A stretch of DNA of 17,921 nucleotides, from the NCBI GenBank assembly GCA_030648675.1, contig JAUSGV010000109.1:1-17921 (forward strand), in the 5' to 3' direction. Position numbers and translations under genes: made by a program. Under the pieces are notes generated by a model, which saw only the letters and a list, made by a program, of their open reading frames with translations, was not told the DNA's origin and searched no databases. The stretch is from Dehalococcoidales bacterium. GTDB lineage: Bacteria > Chloroflexota > Dehalococcoidia > Dehalococcoidales > UBA2162. This document shows positions 1-7,134 of this stretch, piece after piece. Each line of letters begins with the position of its first letter. Positions within the stretch are counted from its first letter, which is position 1.

Positions 1-221
1 AGCGGACCGGGGCCGTTGTTTCGGGTCCGATACCGCTGCCGACGCACATCAAAAAGTTCAGCGTTATCCGCGGGCCGTTCATCGATAAGGATTCCCAGGA
101 GCAATTTGAAATTCGTACTCATCGCCGGTTAATCGACATCGGCGAAACGACGTCGAAAACAGTCGATGCCCTGACCGGATTAAATCTGCCCTCGGGGGTA
201 GAAATCGATATTAAACTTTAA
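1..221 (+). CDS. rpsJ: 30S ribosomal protein S10 (3' end only)
   Basis: Small-subunit head protein that also serves as the NusE antitermination partner of NusB. Only the C-terminal 72 codons are present, read from base 3; about 30 N-terminal residues lie upstream of the window. The visible part has the S10 signatures: the loop reading SGPIPLPT, then EQFEIRTHRRLIDI, and the final strand ending GVEIDIKL just before the TAA stop. It is the first visible gene of the S10 block and is followed 25 bp later by rplC, the usual order. The family call is secure; start and promoter cannot be seen. Confidence 0.96.
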   Translation, partial: RTGAVVSGPIPLPTHIKKFSVIRGPFIDKDSQEQFEIRTHRRLIDIGETTSKTVDALTGLNLPSGVEIDIKL

Positions 222-246
222 AATTTACTTGACCAGGTAATTAGAA

Positions 247-885
247 ATGTTAAGAGGAATTTTAGGTAAAAAGATAGGCATGACCCGGGTATACCGCGAT
301 AACGGCGTTATCGAATCGGTAACGGCGATCGAGGCCGGGCCTTGCACGGTCGTGCAAGTAAAAACTATGCCCAGGGATCACTATGAAGCCGTCCAACTTG
401 GTTTCGGTATGTCCAAACGCTTGACGTCTCCCGAAAAAGGACATGTCAAAGAACTAGGTAGTTTCCAGCATCTGCGCGAGTTCCGAGAGGACACCAAAGA
501 AGTCAAGGTCGGCGACAAAGTGGACGTTAACGCCTTCAAGGCCGGCGACCACGTCGACATTACCGGGATATCCAAAGGCAAAGGATTTGCCGGCGTCGTC
601 AAGCGGCACGGCTTTGCCGGCGGTCCGAAAACTCACGGTCAATCAGACCGTCACCGCCATCCCGGAGCCATCGGCTCGACCACGACCCCGGGACGCGTTT
701 GGAAGGGATTACGCATGGCAGGGCGAATGGGCGGTGAACAGGTTACAGTACGACACCTCGAAGTTTTCCAGGCTGATCCCGAACGCAATCTGCTGTTGAT
801 CATAGGCGCAGTGCCGGGAATCCGCAAAGGGCTGCTGCTAATCAGGAAATCGAAGGAGAAATCCGGTGCAACTGCCAGTTCATAA
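247..885 (+). CDS. rplC: 50S ribosomal protein L3
   Basis: Early-assembly 23S rRNA binder whose long central loop reaches toward the peptidyl transferase centre. At 212 aa the length is normal. It starts MLRGILGKKIGMTRVY, and the core motif KGKGFAGVVKRHGFAGG sits at about residues 110-126, followed by the loop GAIGSTTTPGRVWKG (140-154) and a KGLLLI strand near the C-terminus. At the position of the glutamine that PrmB methylates in E. coli (Q150 of the GQNQTPG segment), this protein has Thr146, so that modification is not expected. The ribosome binding site is weak (AGG about 10 bp upstream). The 3' end overlaps rplD by 20 bp, implying coupled translation. Confidence 0.98.
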   Translation: MLRGILGKKIGMTRVYRDNGVIESVTAIEAGPCTVVQVKTMPRDHYEAVQLGFGMSKRLTSPEKGHVKELGSFQHLREFREDTKEVKVGDKVDVNAFKAGDHVDITGISKGKGFAGVVKRHGFAGGPKTHGQSDRHRHPGAIGSTTTPGRVWKGLRMAGRMGGEQVTVRHLEVFQADPERNLLLIIGAVPGIRKGLLLIRKSKEKSGATASS

Positions 886-1519
886 TCACGCTGGTGAAGT
901 AGTCGACCAGATCGAAGTCAGTGACTACGTTTTTGGCGTACCGTTCAATAATGCGCTGGTACATCAGGCCATGGTAAGCCAGATGGCCAACGCACGCCAG
1001 GGAACTGCCGACAGCAAGACCCGCGGCGAAGTGGCCGGCAGCACGAAAAAGCTGTTTGCCCAGAAGCATACTGGCAACGCTCGCGCCGGCAGCATAAAAT
1101 CGCCATTGCGCCGCGGCGGAGGCGTTGTTTTTGGACCTCATCCCAGAGATTACCGTCAGAACCTTCCGAAAAAGATGCGACGGCTGGCTCTCCGCTGCCT
1201 TTTGTCCGCGAAAGCGAAAGACGGCGATCTGATAGCAATCGAGGAACTGAATTTCGCCGAACCCAAGACGAAAGAGATGGCTAAAATCTTATCCGCCCTC
1301 GGCGTGGATTCCAAGGCCATGGTCGTAACTCCGCAATCTGAGGAAAACGTGATAAAATCAACGCGTAATATACCCGGCATCGAGATAATACCCGCCGGAC
1401 TATTGAATGTCGTCGCACTGCTCAACCATAAGAAATTAATAATTACGGTAGAGGCCTTGCGTAAAGCAGACGAGTTGTGGGGCGAGAAACCCGCAGGAGT
1501 AAGCGATGCAGCTGTTTGA
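866..1519 (+). CDS. rplD: 50S ribosomal protein L4
   Basis: L4 lines the exit tunnel and, in Gammaproteobacteria, represses the S10 operon; whether it does so here cannot be judged because the operon leader is outside the window. The protein is 217 aa and starts at GTG 866, chosen for a good AGGAG at 854-858 with a 7-bp spacer. The basic extended tunnel loop is clear around residues 50-95 (RGEVAGSTKKLFAQKHTGNA, then RRGGGVVFGPHPRDY). The globular part follows with the VVTP and NVVALLNHKKLIIT strands. It overlaps rplC at the 5' end and rplW by 14 bp at the 3' end. Confidence 0.98.
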   Translation: MQLPVHNHAGEVVDQIEVSDYVFGVPFNNALVHQAMVSQMANARQGTADSKTRGEVAGSTKKLFAQKHTGNARAGSIKSPLRRGGGVVFGPHPRDYRQNLPKKMRRLALRCLLSAKAKDGDLIAIEELNFAEPKTKEMAKILSALGVDSKAMVVTPQSEENVIKSTRNIPGIEIIPAGLLNVVALLNHKKLIITVEALRKADELWGEKPAGVSDAAV

Positions 1520-1796
1520 TGTACTGCGGCGGCCGCTGATCACCGAAAAATATAGCGGTCAGCAGGCACAGGGTAAATATACTTTTGAAGTTGCCAGGAC
1601 GACAACCAAGGTTCAGATCAAGCAAGCCGTGGAAAAGGCTTTCAAAGTCCATGTTACTGCGGTAAACGTTTTGACTGTCGCCGGTAAGAACCGCCGGCGC
1701 GGCCGGATGCTTATCCCGGCTCGCCCGTGGAAAAAGGCCATTGTCACACTCAAACCGGGGGACAAGATTGAAATATTTGAGGGTTCACAGGTCTAA
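1506..1796 (+). CDS. rplW: 50S ribosomal protein L23
   Basis: L23 sits at the polypeptide exit site and is the docking protein for trigger factor and SRP. This copy has 96 aa, typical of the bacterial form. It opens with FDVLRRPLITEK, the family signature, and continues with the helix VQIKQAVEKAFKVHVTAVN and a basic loop GKNRRRGR at about residues 61-68. The start ATG lies inside the rplD 3' end, 6 bp after AGGAG at 1495-1499. A 17-bp gap separates it from rplB. Confidence 0.97.
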   Translation: MQLFDVLRRPLITEKYSGQQAQGKYTFEVARTTTKVQIKQAVEKAFKVHVTAVNVLTVAGKNRRRGRMLIPARPWKKAIVTLKPGDKIEIFEGSQV

Positions 1797-1813
1797 ATGA
1801 AAGGGGTAATCAA

Positions 1814-2641
1814 GTGCCACTAAAGGTTTATCGCCCGACTTCTCCAAGCCGGCGGGGCATGACTGGCTCCACCTTCGAAGAGATAACCAAGGATAAGCCG
1901 GAAAACTCGCTGCTTCTTCCTTTGAAGAAACAAGCGGGGCGCAATTTTCAGGGACGCGTCACTGTTCGTCATCGCGGCGGTGGCGCCAAACAGAAACTCC
2001 GCGTATTGGATTTCAAGCGCGAAAAGATCGGCATCCCCGGCCGCGTCGAAGCCATTGAGTACGACCCGAACCGGACTGCCAGAATCGCGCTGATTTTTTA
2101 CGCCGACGGCGAAAAAAGGTATATTCTGGCCCCGCTGGGACTGAACGTCGACGATACAATCAAGTCAGGACCTGAAGCAGAATTAAAACCGGGGAATACT
2201 ATTCCCCTCGGCCTCCTTCCGACCGGTACTCTGATTCACAATATTGAATTGGAGAAAGGGAAAGGCGGGCAATTGGTGCGTACCGCGGGCGGCGCCGCAC
2301 AACTCATGGCCAAGGAAGGCGATTACGCCCTAGTCCGGTTACCTTCCGGAGAAATGAGACGGGTTCGTGCCGAGTGTTCAGCGACTGTCGGACAGGTAGG
2401 CAATGTCGATCACCAGGGCGTTAAGCTGGGAAAGGCAGGGGCTAGCCGACATCTGGGCCGGCGGCCTGCAGTCAGAGGTTCCGCTATGTCGCCACGGGAC
2501 CATCCCCATGGCGGCGGCGAAGGCCGTTCTCCAATCGGTCATCCCGGGCCGAAAACTCCCTGGGGCAAACCTGCTCTGGGCTATAAAACCAGAAAACGTA
2601 AGTTTTCCGATAAGATGATTATCAAGCGGCGTCGGGGGTAA
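1814..2641 (+). CDS. rplB: 50S ribosomal protein L2
   Basis: One of the most conserved 23S rRNA-binding proteins, needed for subunit joining and the peptidyl transferase centre. It has 275 aa, the normal length, and begins at GTG 1814 with MPLKVYRPTSPSRRG. The RNA-binding OB-type domain includes GRVTVRHRGGGAKQ (about residues 47-60). The SH3-like domain follows with LIHNIE. The C-terminal SAMSPRDHPHGGGEGR stretch carries the histidine associated with peptidyl transfer in E. coli L2. The protein ends with the basic KKRRG-like tail usual for the family. It lies between rplW and rpsS as in the standard S10 operon. Confidence 0.98.
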   Translation: MPLKVYRPTSPSRRGMTGSTFEEITKDKPENSLLLPLKKQAGRNFQGRVTVRHRGGGAKQKLRVLDFKREKIGIPGRVEAIEYDPNRTARIALIFYADGEKRYILAPLGLNVDDTIKSGPEAELKPGNTIPLGLLPTGTLIHNIELEKGKGGQLVRTAGGAAQLMAKEGDYALVRLPSGEMRRVRAECSATVGQVGNVDHQGVKLGKAGASRHLGRRPAVRGSAMSPRDHPHGGGEGRSPIGHPGPKTPWGKPALGYKTRKRKFSDKMIIKRRRG

Positions 2642-2649
2642 TTTAAGAT

Positions 2650-2928
2650 ATGTCGAGGTCAACGAAAAAGGGACCTGCAATAGACGGCAAGTTAATGAAG
2701 AAAGTCGATGCACTTACCCGCTCCGGTCAGAAAGCGGTAATCAAGACCTGGGCACGGTGGTCGACTATAACCCCAGAAATGGTGGGGATGACGATAGGCG
2801 TGCATAACGGCCGCCTGCACATACCTGTATTCGTAACAGAAAACATGGTCGGGCACCGTCTCGGTGAGTTTGCTCCAACCCGGACGTTCCGCGGACATAC
2901 CGCGAAGGTCGAAAAGGCCGCAGAATAA
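2650..2928 (+). CDS. rpsS: 30S ribosomal protein S19
   Basis: Head protein that forms a complex with S13 and contacts the A-site finger. The protein is 92 aa, with the opening MSRSTKKGPAIDGKLMKKV and the C-terminal block GHRLGEFAPTRTFRGH, both diagnostic. The segment that usually reads WSRRSTI is WARWSTI here, a minor variation. The ribosome binding site is poor; the start is 9 bp after the rplB stop, so it is likely translated by re-initiation. Confidence 0.97.
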   Translation: MSRSTKKGPAIDGKLMKKVDALTRSGQKAVIKTWARWSTITPEMVGMTIGVHNGRLHIPVFVTENMVGHRLGEFAPTRTFRGHTAKVEKAAE

Positions 2929-2955
2929 AAGTGTTGTTTTCAGGTAAGGCATAAA

Positions 2956-3303
2956 ATGGAAGTTAGAGCGCAAGCTAAAAATACCGGGACATCCCCGCGA
3001 AAAGTGCGGTTGGTCATCGATTTGGTACGGGGCAAGAAGGTTGACGAAGCGTTAGACACGCTTCGGTTCGTTCCTTCTCCCGCAGCTAAAATAGTCTCCG
3101 GTGTAATCAAATCGGCCGCGGCCAATGCGGAGAAGAATTTCAATTTACCTTCTGCCGATTTAAAGATTTCCAAGATTTTCGCTGACGGGGCACCGATGAT
3201 GAAACGCTACCGACCCAAGTCTCGCGGACGGGCCGGTTCGATACATAAGCGTTCAAGCCATCTGACGGTTATTGTCACGGAACAGGAGAGGTATGGGACA
3301 TAA
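2956..3303 (+). CDS. rplV: 50S ribosomal protein L22
   Basis: L22 joins all domains of 23S rRNA and pushes a beta-hairpin into the exit tunnel next to L4; changes in that loop give macrolide resistance in other bacteria. This copy has 115 aa. The N-terminal motif is SPRKVRLVIDLVRGKKVDEA (residues 13-32). The tunnel hairpin tip is the DGAPMMKRYRPKSRGRAGSI segment at about residues 77-96 and looks intact. The 3' end overlaps the start of rpsC by 11 bp. Confidence 0.97.
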   Translation: MEVRAQAKNTGTSPRKVRLVIDLVRGKKVDEALDTLRFVPSPAAKIVSGVIKSAAANAEKNFNLPSADLKISKIFADGAPMMKRYRPKSRGRAGSIHKRSSHLTVIVTEQERYGT

Positions 3304-4288
3304 GGTTCATCCGTTAGGGTTTCGTCTCGGCGTAATCAGAGATTGGGCAGGTAAGTGGTATGCCGACCGCCACTTTGCTGAATTTTTGCAGGAAGATTTG
3401 AAGCTGCGCAAACTAATCGTGGACCGGCATTCAGATGCAGCTATCTCTACCGTTGAAATCGAGCGCCAGTCAAACCAGGTTACCGTGACGATCCGAACCG
3501 CGCGACCCGGCATTGTTATCGGCCGGGGCGGGCAGCGAGTTGAAGAGACCCGGCATCTCCTGGAAGGCCTGATCGGTAAGAAGGTGAGACTGAATATTCA
3601 GGAAGTCCATCAGCCCGAACTTGACGCTAAACTGGTTTCCCAATCGATCGCGGAACAAATGGAACGCCGCGTGGCTTACCGCCGTGCCATGAAGCAGTCG
3701 CTGTTGCGCACGATGCAGGCTGGGGCCAAGGGAATAAGAGTACACTGCGCCGGACGCTTAGGTGGTGCCGAAATCGCCCGACGCCTGAATATGCATGACG
3801 GACAGGTACCCCTCCATACCCTTCGTGCCGATATTGATTACGGTTTTACCGAAGCAAAAACGACGATGGGAAGGATCGGGGTAAAAGTCTGGATCTACAA
3901 GGGCGACATCCTGCCGCAGCGCAAGACCGAAATAATCGCCGAGGCCACAGTCGCCGTAAGCGGTGAAGCCGCACCGGCCGCACCGGTCATTGAAGCAGAG
4001 ATGGCCGCAAAAATTGAAGAAAAACCGGCCGCTAAGGCTCCGAGAAAGAGAAAAACAACGGCAAAGACAGTAGAAATGGCTGCGGAACCGGTCGCGGTTG
4101 AAACCGAGCCGGCAGCAGCGGTAGAAGAGAAGGCTGCCAAGAAGAAAACGGTCCGAAAGACGACCGCTACGACCAAGGCGAAAAAAGCCGAGGCAGAACC
4201 GGCCGTTGAAGCTGTAGAGAAACCCGCCAAGAAGACCAGGAAGAAAAAAACTGCGACCAAAGCAGACGAAGGTAAGTCTGGAGAATAA
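3293..4288 (+). CDS. rpsC: 30S ribosomal protein S3 with long charged C-terminal tail
   Basis: S3 lines the mRNA entry channel and has helicase-associated basic residues. I start it at ATG 3293 (MGHKVHPLGFRLG), preceded by AGGAGAGG at 3284-3291; a TTG 21 bp upstream would add seven residues unlike the family. The product is 331 aa against roughly 210-240 for most bacteria. Residues 1-208 are the normal protein: a KH type-2 domain with GIVIGRGGQ around residues 73-81 (GxxG loop 77-80), then the C-terminal domain ending VKVWIYKGDIL. Residues about 217-331 form a low-complexity Ala/Lys/Glu/Thr tail with three related basic patches (see findings). The tail reads through in frame to TAA, 2 bp before rplP, so it is not obviously a frameshift product. 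Confidence 0.97.
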   Translation: MGHKVHPLGFRLGVIRDWAGKWYADRHFAEFLQEDLKLRKLIVDRHSDAAISTVEIERQSNQVTVTIRTARPGIVIGRGGQRVEETRHLLEGLIGKKVRLNIQEVHQPELDAKLVSQSIAEQMERRVAYRRAMKQSLLRTMQAGAKGIRVHCAGRLGGAEIARRLNMHDGQVPLHTLRADIDYGFTEAKTTMGRIGVKVWIYKGDILPQRKTEIIAEATVAVSGEAAPAAPVIEAEMAAKIEEKPAAKAPRKRKTTAKTVEMAAEPVAVETEPAAAVEEKAAKKKTVRKTTATTKAKKAEAEPAVEAVEKPAKKTRKKKTATKADEGKSGE

Positions 4289-4290
4289 CG

Positions 4291-4722
4291 ATGCTACAAC
4301 CTAAGCGCGTAAAATATCGCAAGACTCAGAAAGGGCATCGCCGCGGAGCGGCCCATGCCGGTACTGCCGTAACATTCGGCGATTTCGGTCTGCAGGCTCT
4401 GGATTCGGCCTGGCTGACCGACCGCCAGATAGAGGCGGCTCGCCGCGCCATCACCCATCACGTGAAAAGAGGCGGCAATATCTGGGTCCGCATCTTCCCG
4501 GACAAGTCGATAACGAAGAAGCCTGCGGAAACCCGTATGGGTTCCGGCAAGGGTACCCCAGATCATTGGGTGGCCGTGGTAAGACCGGGACGAATCCTGT
4601 TCGAAATGGGCGGTATTGAAGAAAGCTTAGCCCGCGAGGCGTTGCGTCTGGCGTCGAACAAACTGCCGATCGATACCAGGTTCGTCGTCAGAGAGACGAC
4701 AGAAATCGCCGCTGGAAAATAG
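4291..4722 (+). CDS. rplP: 50S ribosomal protein L16
   Basis: L16 organises the A-site region of the large subunit and contacts aminoacyl-tRNA. The protein has 143 aa, the standard length, with the start MLQPKRVKYRKTQKG and the motifs IEAARRAITHHVKRGG (about residues 47-62) and the loop ETRMGSGKGTPDHWVAVVRPG (about 80-100), which bears the conserved basic residues that meet tRNA. The start codon lies 2 bp after the rpsC stop, so re-initiation is likely. Nothing unusual is seen. Confidence 0.98.
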   Translation: MLQPKRVKYRKTQKGHRRGAAHAGTAVTFGDFGLQALDSAWLTDRQIEAARRAITHHVKRGGNIWVRIFPDKSITKKPAETRMGSGKGTPDHWVAVVRPGRILFEMGGIEESLAREALRLASNKLPIDTRFVVRETTEIAAGK

Positions 4723-4736
4723 ACGGAGTAGCAAAG

Positions 4737-4934
4737 TTGAAAGCTTCAGATATTAGATCACAAAAACCAGAAGAGTTGAACAAGCAGCTGGCGGATGCCG
4801 CCAGGAATCTGCTTGACCTGCGTTTCAAGTTAGAAACCAAACAGCTTGTTAATCACCGTGAAATTCGCCGGGTGAAAAAAGATGTCGCCCGTTTGAAAAC
4901 AGTAATCCGCGAAAAAGAATTATCTTCTAGGTAG
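4737..4934 (+). CDS. rpmC: 50S ribosomal protein L29
   Basis: Small two-helix protein beside L23 at the exit site. The 65-aa product starts at TTG 4737, supported by CGGAG at 4724-4728 with an 8-bp spacer and by the family opening MKASDIR. The characteristic DLRFKLETKQLVNHREIRRVKKDIAR-type pattern is present at about residues 27-52. It occupies its usual place between rplP and rpsQ. This is the first of two consecutive genes with TTG starts. Confidence 0.96.
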   Translation: MKASDIRSQKPEELNKQLADAARNLLDLRFKLETKQLVNHREIRRVKKDVARLKTVIREKELSSR

Positions 4935-4943
4935 GATGTAGTC

Positions 4944-5225
4944 TTGGAAACAAAACAAAAAATCAGAATCGGCAAGGTTCTCAGCAACAAGATGGAAAAA
5001 ACGGTGGTAGTCGCCGTCGAAAGTTCGCGTCACCATCGCTTGTATAAGAAGGCTATCAAGAAAGTGGAGAAGTACAAAGTCCACGACGCAAAAAAAGAGT
5101 GTGAGCCCGGTGATATCGTGAAAATCGTTGAAACCAGGCCCCTCTCAAAAGAAAAACACTGGCGGTTAGCCGAGATCGTTACCAAAAAGGGAGCTATCGT
5201 TGTCCAACCGACAGAGATTGTTTAG
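4944..5225 (+). CDS. rpsQ: 30S ribosomal protein S17
   Basis: OB-fold primary 16S rRNA binder of the 30S body. The protein is 93 aa, starting at TTG 4944 with AGGA at 4933-4936 and a 7-bp spacer. The family signature GKVLSNKMEKTVVVAVE (about residues 10-26) is followed by YKVHDAKKECEPGDIVKIVETRPLSK (about 44-69, the S17 consensus). The C-terminus is slightly longer than the E. coli protein, as in many Gram-positive and Chloroflexota forms. Confidence 0.97.
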   Translation: METKQKIRIGKVLSNKMEKTVVVAVESSRHHRLYKKAIKKVEKYKVHDAKKECEPGDIVKIVETRPLSKEKHWRLAEIVTKKGAIVVQPTEIV

Positions 5226-5237
5226 TGCGGGTGAAAT

Positions 5238-5606
5238 ATGATTCAAACTTATACCAGACTGAAAGTAGCGGATAATACGGGGGCACGCTCGATCATGTGC
5301 ATCGGCCTTCTCGGCGGTTCCGGCCGGAGATATGCCCGGCTGGGTGACGTCGTCGTCGCTTCGGTCAAGAAAGCAATTCCGGGAGGAGCGGTCAAGAAAG
5401 GCGATGTAGTCCGGGCGGTTATTATCCGGACCACGCATCCTTACAAGCGCCGCGACGGCTCGTATATCCGGTTCGATGAAAATGCAGCCGTAATTCTGGG
5501 AGAACGCGGCAATCCGCAGGGAACCCGCATATTCGGTCCCGTAGCCCGCGAACTGAGAGAGAAACAATTTACCAAGATCATCTCTCTGGCTCCTGAGGTT
5601 CTGTAG
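5238..5606 (+). CDS. rplN: 50S ribosomal protein L14
   Basis: Beta-barrel protein at the subunit interface (bridges B5/B8) and the binding target of the silencing factor RsfS. At 122 aa the length is canonical. The opening MIQTYTRLKVADNTGAR and the central block VKKGDVVRAVIIRTTHPYKR are invariant-type L14 motifs, and FGPVARELREKQFTKIISLAPEVL closes the protein. A 37-bp gap with a small hairpin and a T-run follows before rplX, one of the longer gaps in this part of the operon. Confidence 0.98.
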   Translation: MIQTYTRLKVADNTGARSIMCIGLLGGSGRRYARLGDVVVASVKKAIPGGAVKKGDVVRAVIIRTTHPYKRRDGSYIRFDENAAVILGERGNPQGTRIFGPVARELREKQFTKIISLAPEVL

Positions 5607-5643
5607 TTAATCGTAATGCGATATTTTTTGGGGTTATTAGATA

Positions 5644-5955
5644 GTGAAGATTAGAAAAGGTGATTCCGTACTTGTAATTACCGGCAAAGACAGGGGCAAG
5701 AAAGGCAAGGTGCGCACTGCCAATTACAAGGATAATCGCGTTGTGGTCGAAGGCGCCAACATCATTAAGAAACACGCCAAAGCGATTGCCGGTGCCCAGC
5801 AGGGCGGCATTGTGGAGCGCGAAGCCTCGCTTCACGTTTCCGACGTTATGCTGATGTGCAACAAGTGCAATCATCCTGCCAGGATAGGTGTGCGCGTGCT
5901 CGAAGGCGGCAAGAAAGTCCGCTTTTGCCGCGTATGCCAAGAGGTTATTGATTAA
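5644..5955 (+). CDS. rplX: 50S ribosomal protein L24, Cys-containing form
   Basis: Assembly-initiator protein binding the 5' part of 23S rRNA. The protein is 103 aa from GTG 5644. The KOW motif occupies about residues 3-30 (KGDSVLVITGKDRGKKGKV). The C-terminal half has two CxxC pairs (Cys72/Cys75 and Cys95/Cys98), a likely zinc knuckle that E. coli L24 lacks. The stop codon abuts the rplE ATG with no gap, so the two are probably translationally coupled. Confidence 0.97.
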   Translation: MKIRKGDSVLVITGKDRGKKGKVRTANYKDNRVVVEGANIIKKHAKAIAGAQQGGIVEREASLHVSDVMLMCNKCNHPARIGVRVLEGGKKVRFCRVCQEVID

Positions 5956-6498
5956 ATGTCGCAGTTGAAAGAAAAATATCAGAAAGATGTCGCGCCGGCG
6001 CTCAAGAAGCTCTACGGCTACAAGAACGTTATGATGGTTCCACATGTCGAGAAGGTGGTAATGAACATCGGCATGGGCGAAGCCCTCACGAACGATAAAG
6101 CCCTGGACGCCGCACGCAAAGACCTGGCGGCGATTTCCGGACAGCACGCGATAACGACGAAGTCCCGCAAATCTATCGCCAATTTCAAGTTGAGGGTAGG
6201 CCAGCCTATTGGCTTAAAAGTTACGCTGCGCGGGGAGCGAATGTGGGACTTCCTGGACAAGCTTTTTAACGCTTACCTGGCCCGTATCCGTGATTTTAAT
6301 GGAGTCTCCCGGAAGTCCTTTGACGGCAGGGGCAACTACACTCTGGCATTCAAGGAACAGACTATCTTTTCAGAGATCGAAGTCGAAGGCATCGACAAGC
6401 CGCGGGGCATGGAAATATCCATAGTGACCACGGCGGGAAACGACCAGGAAAGTCGCGATTTGCTGGCATTGTTAGGAATGCCTTTTACCAAGGAGTAA
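5956..6498 (+). CDS. rplE: 50S ribosomal protein L5
   Basis: 5S rRNA-binding protein of the central protuberance that touches P-site tRNA and S13. The protein is 180 aa, with the conserved start LKEKYQKDVAPALKK. Internal motifs include KVVMNIGMGEA (about residues 34-44), RKSIANFKLRVGQPIGLKVTLRG (about 71-93) and FKEQTIFSEIEVEGIDKPRGM (about 132-152). It begins immediately after the rplX stop and ends 2 bp before rpsN, the standard order. No anomaly seen. Confidence 0.98.
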   Translation: MSQLKEKYQKDVAPALKKLYGYKNVMMVPHVEKVVMNIGMGEALTNDKALDAARKDLAAISGQHAITTKSRKSIANFKLRVGQPIGLKVTLRGERMWDFLDKLFNAYLARIRDFNGVSRKSFDGRGNYTLAFKEQTIFSEIEVEGIDKPRGMEISIVTTAGNDQESRDLLALLGMPFTKE

Positions 6499-6500
6499 TC

Positions 6501-6686
6501 ATGGCGAAAAAATCAGAAATTGCCAAGTGGGCTCGTCCAACCAAATACGGGGTGCAGCAGCACAACCGCTGCCATCAGTGCGGCCGTCCCCGCGCATATA
6601 TTCGCTTGTTCGGACTTTGCCGCATTTGCTTTCGTGAGCTGGCTCTTTCGGGACAAATACCCGGAATAAGAAAGTCGAGCTGGTAA
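6501..6686 (+). CDS. rpsN: 30S ribosomal protein S14, zinc-binding short form
   Basis: Head protein close to S3 and S19. The short 61-aa form has two CxxC pairs, Cys24/Cys27 and Cys40/Cys43, the zinc-dependent type; the long zinc-free form of E. coli has about 100 aa and lacks them. The C-terminal RELALSGQIPGIRKSSW is the family signature. AAGGAG precedes the start by 6-7 bp. No zinc-independent paralogue lies in this window. Confidence 0.98.
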   Translation: MAKKSEIAKWARPTKYGVQQHNRCHQCGRPRAYIRLFGLCRICFRELALSGQIPGIRKSSW

Positions 6687-6714
6687 TCGAAAAAACGAGT
6701 TTGAGGGAGGAAAG

Positions 6715-7113
6715 GTGACTGTTAGTGACCCAATAGCCGATATGCTTACCCGAATCCGCAATGCGGTCATGGTGCGGCAGGATTCGGTTTTGATGCCAGA
6801 TTCGAAAACAAAACAGGCAATTGCCAAGGTCTTGAAAGAGGACGGATTTATTTCGGACTTCGAGGTGCTGAAGGGTAAGCCGAACCGCATGATCAAGATC
6901 AAGCTCAAATATACCGGAAAGAACCAACCGGTGCTGTCAAGATTAGAGCGCGTCAGTAAGCCAGGTCTGAGAGTCTACGTCGAACGAAAAGAGATTCCTC
7001 GTGTCGCCGGCGGTCTCGGAATTGCGATCATATCCACGTCGAAAGGTGTAATGACAGGCCAGCAGGCCTGGCGTCAGGGCACTGGCGGGGAACTACTGTG
7101 CTACATTTGGTAG
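6715..7113 (+). CDS. rpsH: 30S ribosomal protein S8
   Basis: Central-domain assembly protein that binds helix 21 of 16S rRNA; in E. coli it also represses the spc operon by binding near the L5 start. The product has 132 aa and starts at GTG 6715 behind a strong GGGAGGAAAGG. It opens with VSDPIADMLTRIRNA and closes with the RNA-binding stretch ISTSKGVMTG, then GGELLCYIW. The 28-bp gap before it contains only the ribosome binding site. I could not recognise an S8-type helix mimic upstream by eye. Confidence 0.98.
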   Translation: MTVSDPIADMLTRIRNAVMVRQDSVLMPDSKTKQAIAKVLKEDGFISDFEVLKGKPNRMIKIKLKYTGKNQPVLSRLERVSKPGLRVYVERKEIPRVAGGLGIAIISTSKGVMTGQQAWRQGTGGELLCYIW

Positions 7114-7134
7114 GAAGTACAAAGAGAAATAACT

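Noticed and set aside
3272..3292. An upstream TTG start for rpsC that would add seven residues.
   Set aside because: The family begins at MGHKVHP, and the AGGAGAGG ribosome binding site lies between the TTG and the ATG, so ATG 3293 is the real start.
3895..4260. A 121-codon open frame on the minus strand opposite the S3 tail, rich in Ala, Val and Phe and looking like membrane segments.
   Set aside because: It is the complement of the Lys/Ala/Glu-rich tail, whose codon bias automatically makes a hydrophobic antisense frame. It has no family resemblance or plausible start context.
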